From the NCBI GenBank assembly GCA_034509495.1, contig CM067514.1, positions 2,077,757-2,141,756 of the forward strand: a DNA stretch of 64,000 nt, written 5' to 3'. The position numbers and the translations under genes are program-made. Below are positions 10,860-22,035 of this stretch, piece after piece; position 1 is the first letter of the stretch; each line of letters starts with the position of its first letter. The DNA is from Acestrorhynchus altus (Eukaryota > Chordata > Actinopteri > Characiformes > Acestrorhynchidae). Under the pieces are notes generated by a model, which was not told where the DNA came from, made no database searches, and worked only from the letters and a program-made list of their open reading frames with translations.

Positions 10860-11345
10860 TTTTCCTTTAAGATAAAAAAGAGGATTTTCCCTGCATTTTG
10901 ACCGAACGACTGCTGTAAAACTTTCATGCTGGAAGTCTCTTTCGCTCCCTCTCTCTCTCTCCCTGCCAAGCAAGCTTCGTTCTAATGCGCCATGGCTTTG
11001 CAAAGCGGATCCCATGTAGAAAATAAAAGCCCAGACAACTGCATTACTGTCCGACCTGTCAGGTCCTTTAAATATACGCCACGTCCTTGCTGCCAAGCCC
11101 TTAAAAGCAGCGCTGGCAGGGAAGTGGGAGCCGCCAGTGACAAAAGCTTGTCGTTTGGGAGCTGTGATTTTAGCCGAGGAGAATGGCCTTTTAAACATAT
11201 TTTTATACATTCGTGAGGAGTTCATTCTGTTCCCCATGAATCAATAATAAGCAGCGTTCTGCCGACCTGGGATACAATTATCCACCCTGAAGAAGCTCCC
11301 CTGTCACAGCGACGTCTGCACAAGTGAATGCGCTGTCAGGTGTAA
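10860..11345. other. Unique block, candidate conserved non-coding DNA
   Basis: Repeat-free sequence with 'ccttttaaacatatttttat' and 'catgaatcaataataagcag'. Overlapping ORFs on both strands (10758-11237 minus, 10992-11216 plus) have no recognisable domain. I lean towards non-coding. Confidence 0.28.
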
Positions 11346-11735
11346 TGGTGTTCATATTGCTGCCGAGCTTGGAGGTAAAAAAAAAAAAAGAAAGAAAGAA
11401 AGAAAAAACACGGGCCTGTGGAGGAACCGGAGTCGGAGCCGATGCTCTAGGGGGAACAAAACGCAAATGTTTACACTTGGGGCATATGCATTTGAAGGTG
11501 CCGCGAAGACATGAAAGAAATGTAAAAGTCAAGCTCTACAGAGAGCGTGACTTCGGTTTCCGTGACTATCGGTTCAAAATAAAGGTGCCAAAGAAGGGTC
11601 TCTGGAGTGATGACTAAGGAAGTTTTCAACTGATGTTGAGTTTGAAGAACTTTACAGAACCTTCACATAATAGAAAAGCTTCCCCTCCAGTTTTGCTAGA
11701 ACCAAACATCCAGGGCAAAAAACAGTTAGGAACCT
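11346..11735. other. Unassigned sequence with (GAAA)n tract
   Basis: A/GAAA-rich tract at 11376-11407, then unique sequence. The ORF at 11324-11617 runs through the tract and has no recognised domain. Confidence 0.35.
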
Positions 11736-11737
11736 AC

Positions 11738-12150
11738 AGGGGTTGGACAATGAAACTGAAACACCTGTCATTGTAGTGGGAGGTTTCATGTCTAAATCGG
11801 AGCAGCCTGGTGGTCAATCTTCATTAACTGCACCACTAAGAGCAGAGTGTGAAGGTTCAATTAGCAGGTAAGAGCACAGTTTTGCTCAAAATACTGCAAT
11901 GAACACAACATTATGGGGGACATACCAGAGTTCAAAAGAGGACAAACTGTTGGTGCACGTCTTGCTGGCGCATCTGTGACCAAGACAGCAAGTCTTTGTG
12001 ATGTATCAAGAGCCACGGTATCCAGGGTAACGTCAGCACCACCAAGAAGGACCAACCACATCCAACAGGATTAACTGTGGGCGCGAGAGGAAGCTGTCTG
12101 GAAGGGATGTTGGGGTGTTAACCCGGATTATATCCAAAAAATGTCCTTCC
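11738..12150 (+). mobile_element. Tc1-like element 5' part with broken transposase N-terminus
   Basis: Starts with 'ggggttggacaatgaaactg', a known type of fish Tc1 terminal sequence. An ATG at 11913 opens 'MGDIPEFKRGQTVGARLAG' followed by 'ASVTKTASLCDVSRATVSRV', the helix-turn-helix DNA-binding head of Tc1 transposase. A small deletion after about residue 36 shifts the frame, and the ORF stops at 12072-12074 after 53 codons. Homology ends near 12150, so the catalytic domain is absent. Clearly inactive. Confidence 0.85.
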
Positions 12151-12234
12151 CAAGATGATGTACATGATCAACCTGTATACAGAGAACAGGATTTCTGGTA
12201 AAGTGTTTAGTTCTTATAAGAAAAAAAAGAAAAA

Positions 12235-12425
12235 TGTATAGGCATTTACAGTTTTTTTCTCAATATATGGTCAAATTCATGCAAATTCATATAAATTTAT
12301 TAATAAATTTAAATCTCTTAACATTTATATCTCAAATGAAGACAAATGAGTAGCATAGGATTTCCTGGAAACTATAACTGGACTGTGTAACTGTCTCCTA
12401 TTAATACTTTTCTCACTTTTTGGTG
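12235..12425 (-). repeat. Dispersed repeat X, copy X2
   Basis: Shares 'ggtcaaattcatgcaaattc', 'atatctcaaatgaagacaaa' and 'gtaactgtctcctattaata' with X1 and X3 in the same orientation, and with X4-X6 in reverse. No coding capacity. Confidence 0.6.
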
Positions 12426-12994
12426 AATAAACATAAAAATCTATAAAAAATCATGCCACAAAATTAGCCTAGAGATCTAAAAGTTGATGAAAAGATGAAA
12501 TCATCTCCAAAACGCATAAAGTTAATGATGAAAAATGCTTTTCAACATTTTAAGCAGATTTTGAAATTTGAGCAATCATTTTCAGAGTGCTAGGCAGCTG
12601 CTTAGAAGAACCCATGGCTGCCTTTAGAGTTTAGAGGAGTCTGGGTTTTTAAAAGCTTTGACATTCGCATCCTCTGGCCTTTCCTAACAATGACTCTGAC
12701 GGACTAATTAAGGTCAGAGACCTCAGTCAAAGTTATCTGCACAGTTGAATCTCTAGTACACTGTAGTGGTTTTGGGCAGGGGAGCCAAAACCGTTGCGTT
12801 CCACAGTGTAAGATGTGTGGAGAAGACAAATCAGGGGTCTGAGAGGAGTGTAGAACATTGTGTTTGAAGTGCAACCCTTGTGAGGGGCTAAGAGGACCTC
12901 AGTGTATCCTCGCACTGCTGCGTGTCGAGGAGATGCAAAAGACACGGTGGACACAGGGCAGTAGATACGAGGAAGTCACTAACAGCTTTTGCAG

Positions 12995-12995
<1 letters not shown>
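12426..12995. other. Unique sequence, part candidate conserved non-coding DNA
   Basis: 12540-12740 is repeat-free with 'gactctgacggactaattaa'. The rest is unassigned. No coding signature. Confidence 0.25.

Positions 12996-13042
<47 letters not shown>
12996..13042. repeat. (TG)n microsatellite
   Basis: Perfect TG run of about 47 bases, followed by a short GA-rich tail. Confidence 0.98.
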
Positions 13043-13045
<3 letters not shown>

Positions 13046-13254
13046 AGTGAGAGAAAGAATGTGTGAAAGAAACAGAAACAAGAGCAATGACAAAAAGAAA
13101 GAAACTCAAAATTTCAGGACATTTCTTGTGATTTTTTTATTTCCCAGATAACATGTTGGGTCCTTATGTGTAGACCAACTGAGAACTAGAACATTTAGTC
13201 TTTGGGTTCCAACGACTAACAACTCCCCTACACGTGAACACTGTACTAATATAC

Positions 13255-14178
13255 TGATGGGGATGGAGTGATTGGAATGGAGTAATCTGTATAGAGTGAT
13301 GGGGATGGAGTAATCTGGATAGAGTGATGGGGATGGAGTGATTGGGATGGAGTAATGGGGATGGAGTGATTGGGATGGAGTGATGGGGATGGAGTAATCT
13401 GGATGGAGTGATGGGGATGTAGTAATATGGATAGAGTGATGGGGATGGAGTGATTGGGATGGAGTAATCTGGATAGAGTGATGGGGATGGAGTGATGGGG
13501 ATGGAGTGATTGGGATGGAGTAATGGGGATGGAGTAATCTGGATAGAGTGATGGGGATGGAGTAATGGGGATGGAGTGATTGGGATGGAGTAATCTGGAT
13601 AGAGTGATGGGGATGGAGTGATGGTGATGGAGTAATCTGGATGGAGTGATGGGGTTGGAGTAATCTGGAGAGAGATATGGGGATGGAGTAATCTGGAGAG
13701 AGATATGGGGATGGAGAAATCTGGATGGAGTGATGGGGATGGAGTAATCTGGATAGAGTGATGGTGGATGTACTAATCTGGATAGACTGATGGGGATGGA
13801 GTGATGGGGATGGAGTAATCTGGATGGAGTGATGGGGATGGAGTAATCTGGATAGAGTGATGGGGATGGAGTGATGGTGATGGAGTAATCTGGATGGAGT
13901 GATGGGGTTGGAGTAATCTGGAGAGAGATATGGGGATGGAGAAATCTGGAGAGAGATATGGGGATGGAGAAATCTGGATGGAGTGATGGGGATGGAGTAA
14001 TCTGGATAGAGTGATGGTGGATGGACTAATCTGGATAGACTGATGGGGATGGAGTAATCTGGACAGAGTGATGGGGATGGAGTGATGGGGATGGAGTAAT
14101 CTGGACAGAGTGATGGGGATAGAGTGATGGGGATGGAGTAATCTGGACAGAGTGATGGGGACAGAGTGATGGGGAGAG
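13255..14178 (+). repeat. 14/28-bp minisatellite with higher-order structure
   Basis: About 920 bp made of 14-bp modules: 'gatggggatggagt', 'gattgggatggagt', 'aatctggatagagt' and variants such as 'aatctggagagagat'. Modules often alternate as 28-bp pairs, and blocks of several modules recur (for example around 13620-13740 and 13860-13990), which indicates nested duplication. The minus-strand ORF at 14026-14289 with a repeated HHSVQITPSPS-type peptide comes from the array and is not a gene. Confidence 0.97.
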
Positions 14179-14307
14179 AAAGTGTGTTTGTGCTCTCATG
14201 ATGGCAAAGCAGAGTGACCTGGGATTTAAGCTCAGAGTGTCGGTTCTTAGGCTGCTAAACCAGTCAGAGCCGCACATTTTGAAAAGCAAGAAAGCTTCTC
14301 TAACCTA

Positions 14308-14666
14308 AAGTATGGGCAAAAGTATTGGGACACCTGCTCTTTCATTGCTTATTCTGAAATCAAGGGTATTAAAAAGAGTAAAAAGCAGCATTAATGAGGT
14401 CTGGATGCTGGATGATTAATGTCCCACCTCACCCCCAACTCAAGTCTCTCAAAAGTACTGGATGGAGCACCATCACCAGATCCTCTAACCCAGTGCTGTA
14501 TTAGACATGGTGCAATAGATTTGTTTATCTGAAGGTCCAGATGGTCCTATTCTATTGCCAATACTTCTTCACAGGGACTAGATGAGTTGTATATATGTAG
14601 TATGTGTAGGTGGCCGAATGCATTCGTTAGAAAGTGTCCACAAGCATCCGGACATTCACTGTATGG
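14308..14666 (+). mobile_element. MITE ('ggcaaaagtattgggacac' family), copy M1
   Basis: Left end 'gggcaaaagtattgggacac', right end 'cggacattcactgtatgg', internal 'tctgaaatcaagggtatta' and 'ctattctattgccaatact'-type words shared with the copy at 45881-46194. No coding capacity. Probably a Tc1/mariner-type nonautonomous element. Confidence 0.65.
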
Positions 14667-15677
14667 GGTCATGGAGGAGCTCAGATGGAGAGAAAGTAAC
14701 AACACGTTTTCCGATCTTCCGTAAACAGCGTACGGAAAGTGGGAAAGTAAAGAGGTAATGGAGCAGGAGGTCTGCTGCTGTTCGCCAGGCCTGAAGGAGG
14801 ACGCCCCCAGCGAACAGCCCTTTGGAGAGCGCCCTAATAGAGGAGGAAATTTTGGGTGGAGGGCGGCGGGAGCCGCTCCAGCTGTTCCTCTGCCTGGTCC
14901 GTGGCAGATGTCTACCGGCCGTGCCGTCTGGACGTGCTCCTATTGCCCTCCGCAGCCCTCCTCATGGAGATCTGGAGCCTTCACGCCATTCTGAATACCT
15001 GATAGCCAGGACTAACTGGCCAATTAGGAAGATTCTGGAAGGGCTTTCTGAAAATATCCAGCTACAGTTGGTGCACGGTGGAAACGCTCATTATGGAGAG
15101 TCATATGTTTCCTCGCGGCGTGCTCCATTTGTTTTGAAATGCGTTTCTCGCATTCGGCCACAAAGACGTGCAGCGTTCGATCAGCGCCGCGTTCCACACA
15201 CGTGTGCTGAAGCAGACATTCTGAGGAGGACGAATTACCGGTCACTTGATCAGAGACCCTCAAACAATTCCCCTGCTTTACCTACAGCACAACGAGAATC
15301 CATGCAGGTTATTTCTGGCTGATGGAATAAATGTCAGAATTGAATAAGTGCACGTCAATCTATTCAAAGGGAAAAGAAAGCGTCCGTGGAGAGACGACCG
15401 TACGGATCGATACATACTAGTGCTAATCTTAAAATCATTCAGGCCGAGTTGGTTAAGCCCCCCTTTCGCTCTCCAGTTCGCGAAACACAGCAACTTCACA
15501 CAACCTGACTCGAGGCTGTTTTGACTTACTGCCACGTAGAAAACAGGAATGGAGTTCAGAAAGAATGAAGCGGCGCTGGAAAAAGACCAGCGCAGGTGGA
15601 CGCGTGCGAGTGGAAATTGAAAGTAGCTTCTAATGAGGAAGAAAGAGGGCTGAGATGTCGTAAAGTGATCATGCACC
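14667..15677. other. Unique block, candidate conserved non-coding DNA
   Basis: Repeat-free and moderately GC-rich. Overlapping plus-strand ORFs (14758-14994 and 14822-15322) and minus-strand ORFs (15024-15263 and 15278-15676) have no recognised domain. 14990-15340 has 'ggccaattaggaagattctg' and looks regulatory rather than coding. Inference only. Confidence 0.28.
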
Positions 15678-16298
15678 GATCAACCATAACATTACGACCA
15701 CCTCCTTGTCCGTCCTATCAGCTCCTCTGATCACACAGGAGCTCTTTGTGGTTCTATAATTCCAGACTGTAGTTCGTCTGTTTCTCTGCAGACTTTATTC
15801 TCCTCCTTTCACCCTGATCTTCAATGATCAGGACCCCACAGGACCACCACAGAGCAGCTACTATGTGGGTGGTTGTACAAGTGGATCAGACACAGCAGTG
15901 CTGCTGGAGTGTTTACACCCCTCAGTGTCACTGCTGGACCGAGAACTGTCCACCAACCAGAAACGTCAAGCCGACAGCGTCCTGTCAGCACCGATGAAGG
16001 ACTAGAGGACGACCAACACAAACTGTGCAGAAACAGATGAGCTTCTGTCTCTGACTTTACATCTACAAGGTGGAGACACTCGGTAGGAGTGTCTAATAGA
16101 GGGGACAGTGAGTGGACACAGTGTTTAAGCACTGTCTGATCCACTGGTACCAGGGCAACACACACTAACACACCACCACCATGTCAGTCTCACTGTAGTG
16201 TCCTGCTCTGTGGTGGTCCTGTGGGGTCCTGACCTTTATCAAGGACAGTGTGAAAGAAGTGTAGGAACGAGGAGGTGGCCATAATGTTATGGACGATC
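15678..16298. mobile_element. Foldback element, near-complete copy
   Basis: The ends are inverted: 'gatcaaccataacattacga' at 15678 and 'ggccataatgttatggacga' ending at 16297-16298, each next to an 'aggaggtgg'/'ccacctcctt' block. Internal arms are also inverted: 'caggaccccacaggaccacc' near 15830 pairs with 'ggtggtcctgtggggtcctg' near 16213, and 'agtggatcagacacagcag' near 15880 pairs with 'ctgtctgatccact' near 16132. The whole element could fold into a long hairpin. ORFs inside are by-products. Confidence 0.85.
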
Positions 16299-17343
16299 AT
16301 ATTTTAGCTTCTACGGGAGACAAAATCAGCATCCGTGCTCTGCTGTTCAGAAGTGCTGATTGACAGCCTGTCTTTACACCATCACCTAATTTGCTCATTG
16401 GAAGTGAACGCTGTAATTGGCCACATTAACATTCGTGATGAAATATTTATCCTGATACTTTCTCGCTCGGCCTGCGAATAAATAGATGACGTGGCTACGT
16501 CGGGCTTCCTTGTATTGTAAACAAGAAGAGGGCAGAGATAATTAAAATCCCCGGTGGCGGGATGTTAAAAAACACACGTGTTGCAAATCGCAGCCCATCT
16601 GCTCAGGCGCGCGGCTTTATGAGCGCCGTTCATCGCGCGGCGGTGGGTCAGAAGTGTGTGAAAGCTGATTAATTACTTCAGATGAGCAGGACACTCGCAT
16701 TAGGATGGAGTCTCCACGTTAACCCGAGCGCCAGGAAGGAAGGAAAGGAGAGGTGGGAAACGGAGGGGCTGAAAACGGGACGACTCGGGAAGGAGATCAT
16801 CTGACTGATCCTGCAATTAGTCCGCAGTGAGAACCGCCCCTTAAAAACATGGTAGCAGTGATAAATAATCACACGGTGGAAGGAAAGCAGCAATAACGAG
16901 ACACGCGGGATCAAAACACGGAAACGTCAGGGTGGCCATCCACACTATGACAAACCTAAAGCGGCCTAGACGGAGAGAGGGAGACGGGAAACGAATGAAA
17001 TATGGGGGAGTCATGAATTCCAGTCATTTACCATAACCTTTCAGCACTGGGGCGAGAGAGAGCCATTACACGATGGAGGCAGAAATGTTCACTTTCGCCT
17101 GCGCTCCTCCATTTGCGCCCCCCGGCCATCACTCCGTCCTGAAGGCCTGACGCGCGGCAGTCAACGACTCGCCACGCATGTCATCCTTTCCGAATAATTT
17201 ACCAGCTGCAATTAGCTGTCTGCCGTCGTCATTCGGCGGGCTCCTGCGAAACTGTTCGGCGGTGGAGTTAATGTATTAAAAAGACTAACAGTCTGCATTA
17301 AAATCTATATAAATACACGCATGGCTAGTGATTACTCCGTGCC
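16299..17343. other. Unique block, candidate conserved non-coding DNA
   Basis: About 1 kb without recognised repeats. Homeodomain-like words include 'agctgattaattacttcaga' (16660s) and 'gcaattagctgtctgccg' (17210s). CpG is locally frequent. No coding signature. Confidence 0.3.
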
Positions 17344-17349
17344 AATTGG

Positions 17350-17371
17350 AAAAAAAAAAAAAAAAAAAAAA
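17350..17371. repeat. Poly(A) run
   Basis: About 22 consecutive A residues. It could mark the end of an old retrotransposed copy, but no recognised retroelement precedes it. Confidence 0.9.
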
Positions 17372-17835
17372 GGGCATCCGTCTGACAAATTAGAAACAAA
17401 CCTGTTTGACAGCCCCCGTTAGCTTAGAACAAATGGGGAGGCGCGGGAAATTGTTTGACACACTTTCATAAAAAGCAAGTGAAGGCAACCCATCCTTTAG
17501 CGTGGGGTAATGGCTCCTCGTTGTTAGGTTCAATGGAAAAAGCTATTCATACTGTTGTGTGATTGAAAGGAAAATTGAATCCTTTTGATGTTATAAATGT
17601 GTCTATTACTGCATTTGCACACAAAATTTCAATGGAAATTATAGAGAAAGGAGTGATTCTCTGGGGGGAAATGCTACGGGATGACATTTTGAATTCTGTT
17701 CCAGCCTGAATATCAATATACTGTATGCCCAGCAGAATAACTCCAAAACCATATGATTTTTCAGTCTGGCATTAGAGTAAATAGGCTGAAAGGCTAAAAT
17801 TGCAACACTCTCTCACTGCGCTCTCTTACTTATTT

Positions 17836-17836
<1 letters not shown>
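17372..17836. other. AT-rich unique block, strong conserved non-coding candidate
   Basis: Repeat-free AT-rich DNA with 'acaaaatttcaatggaaatt' (a palindromic ATTTCAATGGAAAT-like core) and 'gaatatcaatatactgtatg'. No ORFs. Among the best conserved-element candidates by appearance. No alignment is available here. Confidence 0.35.

Positions 17837-17838
<2 letters not shown>

Positions 17839-17896
<58 letters not shown>
17839..17896. repeat. Compound (CA)n(TA)n microsatellite
   Basis: CA run of about 36 bases passing directly into a TA run of about 22 bases. Confidence 0.97.
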
Positions 17897-18124
17897 GGAC
17901 TTAAATAACATTAAAATGAAATATTCATTAGTGAAGTGAAATATTCGAGGCCAAAAACAATGTAAAAGTACAAATACAGTTTAAAAATTCATTCTCACGT
18001 GGGAGACGGTAGACTATAGTGCCAATAGTTCACACAGTTCAGTCGTAAAAATCAACATAAAAAAAAAAATTCACGTAATAAGCAATAAACATCATATTAA
18101 CGTGAATAAAAAATGTAATAATAA

Positions 18125-18171
18125 TGCAAAAGTAACACAATGCCTCTGCATTTTACCCATCCATGCAGTGA

Positions 18172-18204
<33 letters not shown>

Positions 18205-18345
18205 ACAGCGAGCACACGTGTCCGGAGCTGTGGGCACCCTCGGGGAGCAGTTCGAGGGGCTGCTCAAGAGCATATCAGTCATTTGAAACCTAGTGGTTCA
18301 GGAACGTGATCCAGTGACCTTCTGGTAACGAGGCTTCCAATGAAA
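18125..18345 (-). mobile_element. SINE-like fragment with internal (CA)n, copy 3
   Basis: Contains 'tttacccatccatgcagtga', a CA run at 18173-18198, 'ggagctgtgggcaccctcgg', 'ggggagcagtt' and 'ccagtgaccttctggtaacg'. This matches the wording of the fish repeat also seen at 6233 and 10380. Confidence 0.6.
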
Positions 18346-18379
18346 GTATTTGTAAAAGCCCTTTCGATACTGTTTTAAC

Positions 18380-18800
18380 AATAGATATCTGTAACCACCC
18401 TCTGATCCAATAAAGATCTCATAGTGGTGTCTATGATGGAGAGATCTCCACACCCTGCTGCAGCAGAGCAGCCCCAAAGCATCACACGTCCACCACCGTG
18501 CTTCACAGCTGCTATGAGGTTCTTCTGCTCCAGTGCTGCGTTTGGTTTGTGTCAAACGTGTCTTCTGTTACTGTGTCCAAATAATTCAGCTTTGGATTCA
18601 TCTGTCCAAAGCACATTGTTCCAGACGTCCTGCTCTTTGTCTAGATGTTCTCTGGAGAACTTTAATCTTGTCCTGGTGTTTTTTTGATAGGAAGAGCATC
18701 CTCCTACAACACCTCCCATGAAGAACTTGTTTGGTCTCTTTCTGATGGTAGCAGCTGCACTTAAACGTCAACTGTGGCGAGAGCTTCCTGTAGGTCCGTG
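18380..18800 (-). mobile_element. Tc1-C transposase remnant, copy 1
   Basis: On the minus strand: 'gtgaagcacggtggtggacg' (KHGGGR) then 'gtgatgctttggggctgctc' (VMLWGCS), then 'ggagatctctccatcataga' (GDLSIID) and 'accactatgagatcttta'. These match the region after the first catalytic Asp of a Tc1-like transposase. A second copy on the plus strand is at 43270-43580 with the same GDLxIIxTTMRSL block. Stops and frameshifts are present. Confidence 0.75.
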
Positions 18801-18899
18801 ATGCATCTTGGTAGCCCGTTCGGCCCTCAGGCCTCACTGTGAGGGCAGAATAGTGATTATCTAGTAGTGCAGTGAAGCATCTGAGAGTAATTCTTTGTT

Positions 18900-20199
18900 G
18901 GAAAATCATACTTTTATAAAATGTATAACTTATTTTAGAAGCTCCTGTTATTAAAATCCAATATCAAAGCAGTTTTTATTGCCTGAGATGTTGGTCAACT
19001 TGGCACTGAACAAATAATTTCAAGTTTTGCGCTGCTATGACAAGCAGTTTTAGAGATTGGCATGGATCCAAGAGGCAAAATCAGCCAAAAAATTAAGACC
19101 ACCTGAATTTTTGAATACTGAATTTTGTCACAGTAATAAGCTTTTTTTATTCTCAACTTATAGACACCAACCTGCAACTTTTTTGTTCATAAATCTAGTC
19201 TAAATCCTGAATGTGAAGTCTCCACATTCAAAAATGTTTGAAATGAAATCGTTTGGCAATTTTTGATAACTTCATCACTTTCATTAAGATATTACACTTC
19301 TGATAGTATGTTCACATCAATTAATTACATATTTAAGAAGTTAAAGGCCTTCCATAAAGATATCCTCATATGTCATGTGACTCATGTAATTACTGTGTTA
19401 TTACAAAAGAAGGCAAAGACAAAAACACACAAAAACACACAACTTGTGTAATGAGGGGACTTCAACAACCAAGAGCAAACCAAACTAATGTCTAAGGTTT
19501 CAAAAAGACAGGTTCCTTCACAGTCGTATCCAACAATGGTCTAATCATTTGCACCTGATTCTAATTTTAGGTATCTTAAGTCGTAAAAATTGTGGGCGTG
19601 TCCTAAACGTTCATAGAAAATTACATTTCTATTAATTATGCTTCGCAAAGGATGCTTAAGGACATCTCTTCAGTCTGTCGTGAGTTATATCATCCCCGTT
19701 TTAAATTCTCAACATAGTTATAATGAAGATCAAATGTCCAGATGTTTAAATATGTTAATTGTTTTTAATTTTTCCTGGAACTTGTGGGAAACTGGCTGCT
19801 GCTGCCCGGTGCAGATTTCTTCCAAGCAAGCTTGTACTCGGTCCTCCTGTCTGAAGCTCACAATGTGTGCAAAGTGCAGAAACACTGGTAGTCTGTGCAG
19901 TAGACTCCATATTAAAGGGCCTTTTGATAGGACCTGGGCTTAGACAAAAATCCTACTGTTGTACGCTTACAGGTAGTTAAATAAATAGCAAATAGAGCTT
20001 GAGAGATGGACTAGGTACACATTTGGACAAGGAATGTGTTCTTTCCTATTCAATCTAAGAGTCTGCAAGTGGCTGCTCCAAGCAAAACACTGACTTAACC
20101 TATATATGGACGCTGCTTTGCTGGTCCATCAAAAGTACAGTAATGAAAGAACTCTTTCCCAACCGTTTAACACACTCAACCTTACAAAGTCCAAAACAT
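18900..20199. other. AT-rich unassigned sequence, probably old repeats
   Basis: Contains 'aaaaattaagaccacctgaa' near 19090 and 'gcacctgattctaattttag' near 19551, which look like pieces of DNA transposons but cannot be assigned. The plus-strand ORF at 19638-19943 has no recognisable domain. Confidence 0.3.
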
Positions 20200-20830
20200 A
20201 GTGGCACAAACTGTTGGAAGTGTGTGATTGCAGTTCTGTTGTGAAGGAAGATGAAGGTGATCAGGATCAATAACTGATGATAACTGTAGTCTGATCTGAT
20301 CAGTATTTATTGATCTACTCATACAGAAGTGGTGTCTCTCAGTTCGGCGTCGGGTTTAACGCAACACGCCAGAAGTCTCTGCATGGAGGTGTAGAGGTTC
20401 CTAATGGTGTCCTGTGATGATCCATCCCATGCAGCTTGAATGTTCTCACTCAGTTCTGCAGATGGTGTGGTAGGGGTGGAGTGTTGATAGAGCGTCCAAT
20501 AGCGTCCACACATTTTCAATCAGGGACAGGTCTGGAGATGAGACCGACCACGGCGTTGTATCTGTGTCTTCCAAGCGAGATCTTGAGACGGCAGCAGTGT
20601 GTGGACGAGTGTCGTCCTGTCGCAATAGAACACCGGAGTGCGTGTTCAGAAACGGTAGAACCACTGGTTGCAGAACCTCATTAACGTAACGTTTGAGTGA
20701 AGATCAAAGGTGATCTGGCACTGCGTAAATGACGCCCACACCAAGAAACCAGACCTTCTAAATACAGATCAGTTGGTCGTCTCTACCAAGACAAAAATGG
20801 AACTTGTGCTGCTTCTGATCCTGAGTTGTG
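20200..20830 (-). mobile_element. Tc1-A transposase fragment, copy b
   Basis: Best-preserved outer part of the family: the end 'gatctactcatacagaagtg' and sequence left of it (shared with copy f) is present. The minus strand encodes 'MVLPFLNTHSGV', 'DDTRPHTAAVSRS' and 'SPDLSLIENVW'. A one-base loss compared with copies d and f shifts the frame after ENVW; the C-terminal block 'ENIQAAWDG...TIRNLYTSMQ' is read in a second frame (20319-20519). Confidence 0.88.
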
Positions 20831-22006
20831 AAGACTAGAAATCCAGCATGTTCTCAGATTTAATTAAAATAAATAAACATTCAATAACAGTTTTGGAAAA
20901 GGAACATTGGTGTTTCAGACGTCAGGTGAGCTGGAAATAATGCAGCATTAACACTGAGGATAAGGAAAAGTACAGCCCGGAATTCATTATGTCCGGAAAT
21001 CCCATCGAGCTGTGATATAGTGCAATTCCGATTCGGTGCGCAGTGAAAGGGTAGGGCAAACATCCACACATTTGCATGAGGCTGTGTATAAATACAATTA
21101 ACAAGAGATTAAAACCCATCAAAACAAACTTAAATGTCTTGACCAATGACCTGAAATTCAGTGCTCGAGGAGAGTCGTGCTAAACGTATTGTCACTCTTC
21201 ATTGAGCATAAACTGCTCCCTGATCGGTGTACCAGGCTGTTATTCAATTGCCCTGATGAATACATTTAAAAACTATTCAGCGATGCACACGTCTGATGTT
21301 GCGGGGGCTCCCTATAAAACATTTTTTGAAGTTTCAGCAAATGCTGTATAATAACGTCCCTTAGACGAGCCCGCAGTAATTATGGATATTCAAACGAAAC
21401 GACACCTTGCGCGCGCAGCGCAAGTCACGGAGGATCTCGCGCAAAACAAACAGGTACGACTGACAATCGCCGAAACGGCAGAGGCTGATACATCAGCACT
21501 TTTGAAGTGCAAAACAAAGGTATTATAATTGCTTCGATTCAAAGACGGACACATTAGGATTCGTAATCTGAATCAAAGGATCGAAGAGACGGTCTGCGCT
21601 CAGCACTTCGTTCTGGGGGACGCGGTTAACGGAACACGGAGGATACGCTGGGAGGGTGAGCGGGAAAAAGACGACGCTGTGAGATGCAAAAAGTTGCCAC
21701 TCCACAGAACACTCAACCAAAACATCAGTGATTAGTTTTTAATCACTGTGTGTGCTTGGAGACCGGGGTACTAATTAATCATTTCAGCGATTCTTCGTAA
21801 GACCCGCAGCACGCGCGTGTTGTGGCGCCGACTGACGGATGCCAGAATTGACTCGACTATAGACTAAAGGAAGAAATGCAGTCAAGAGAGAATCTCTCTT
21901 TATTTAGAAGCTTCACACTCTTCGGGAGCCGTACGTCGCAGCAATTTCCTCATTTTTGAGGGTGAGAAAAAGAGGACGTGACAAACCAGACGTTTGCCGT
22001 TAGTAC
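20831..22006. other. Unique sequence, part candidate conserved non-coding DNA
   Basis: 20880-21150 is AT-rich and repeat-free. 21300-21780 has CpG-rich words ('gcgcgcgcagcgcaagtcac') and 'actaattaatcatttcagcg'. No recognised domain in its ORFs. Confidence 0.28.
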
Positions 22007-22035
22007 GGCGGGGTGGGGGGTGGGGGGAAGGGGGG
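22007..22035 (+). other. G-quadruplex-capable G-rich tract
   Basis: Four or more runs of at least four G separated by one to two bases ('ggcggggtggggggtggggg' then 'gaaggggggt'). The pattern meets the usual G4 rule on the plus strand. Confidence 0.8.

Noticed and set aside
13255..14178. CRISPR array or telomere-like repeat
   Set aside because: Units are contiguous 14-bp modules without unique spacers and are not TTAGGG. It is a minisatellite in a vertebrate genome.
14026..14289. Minus-strand ORF with HHSVQITPSPS peptide repeats
   Set aside because: It is the translated edge of the 14/28-bp minisatellite, not a gene.
15821..16171. 116-codon ORF inside the foldback element
   Set aside because: A related ORF occurs in the other copy (37878-38348) only because the elements are homologous. 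No domain, and the DNA is explained by its inverted-repeat structure.
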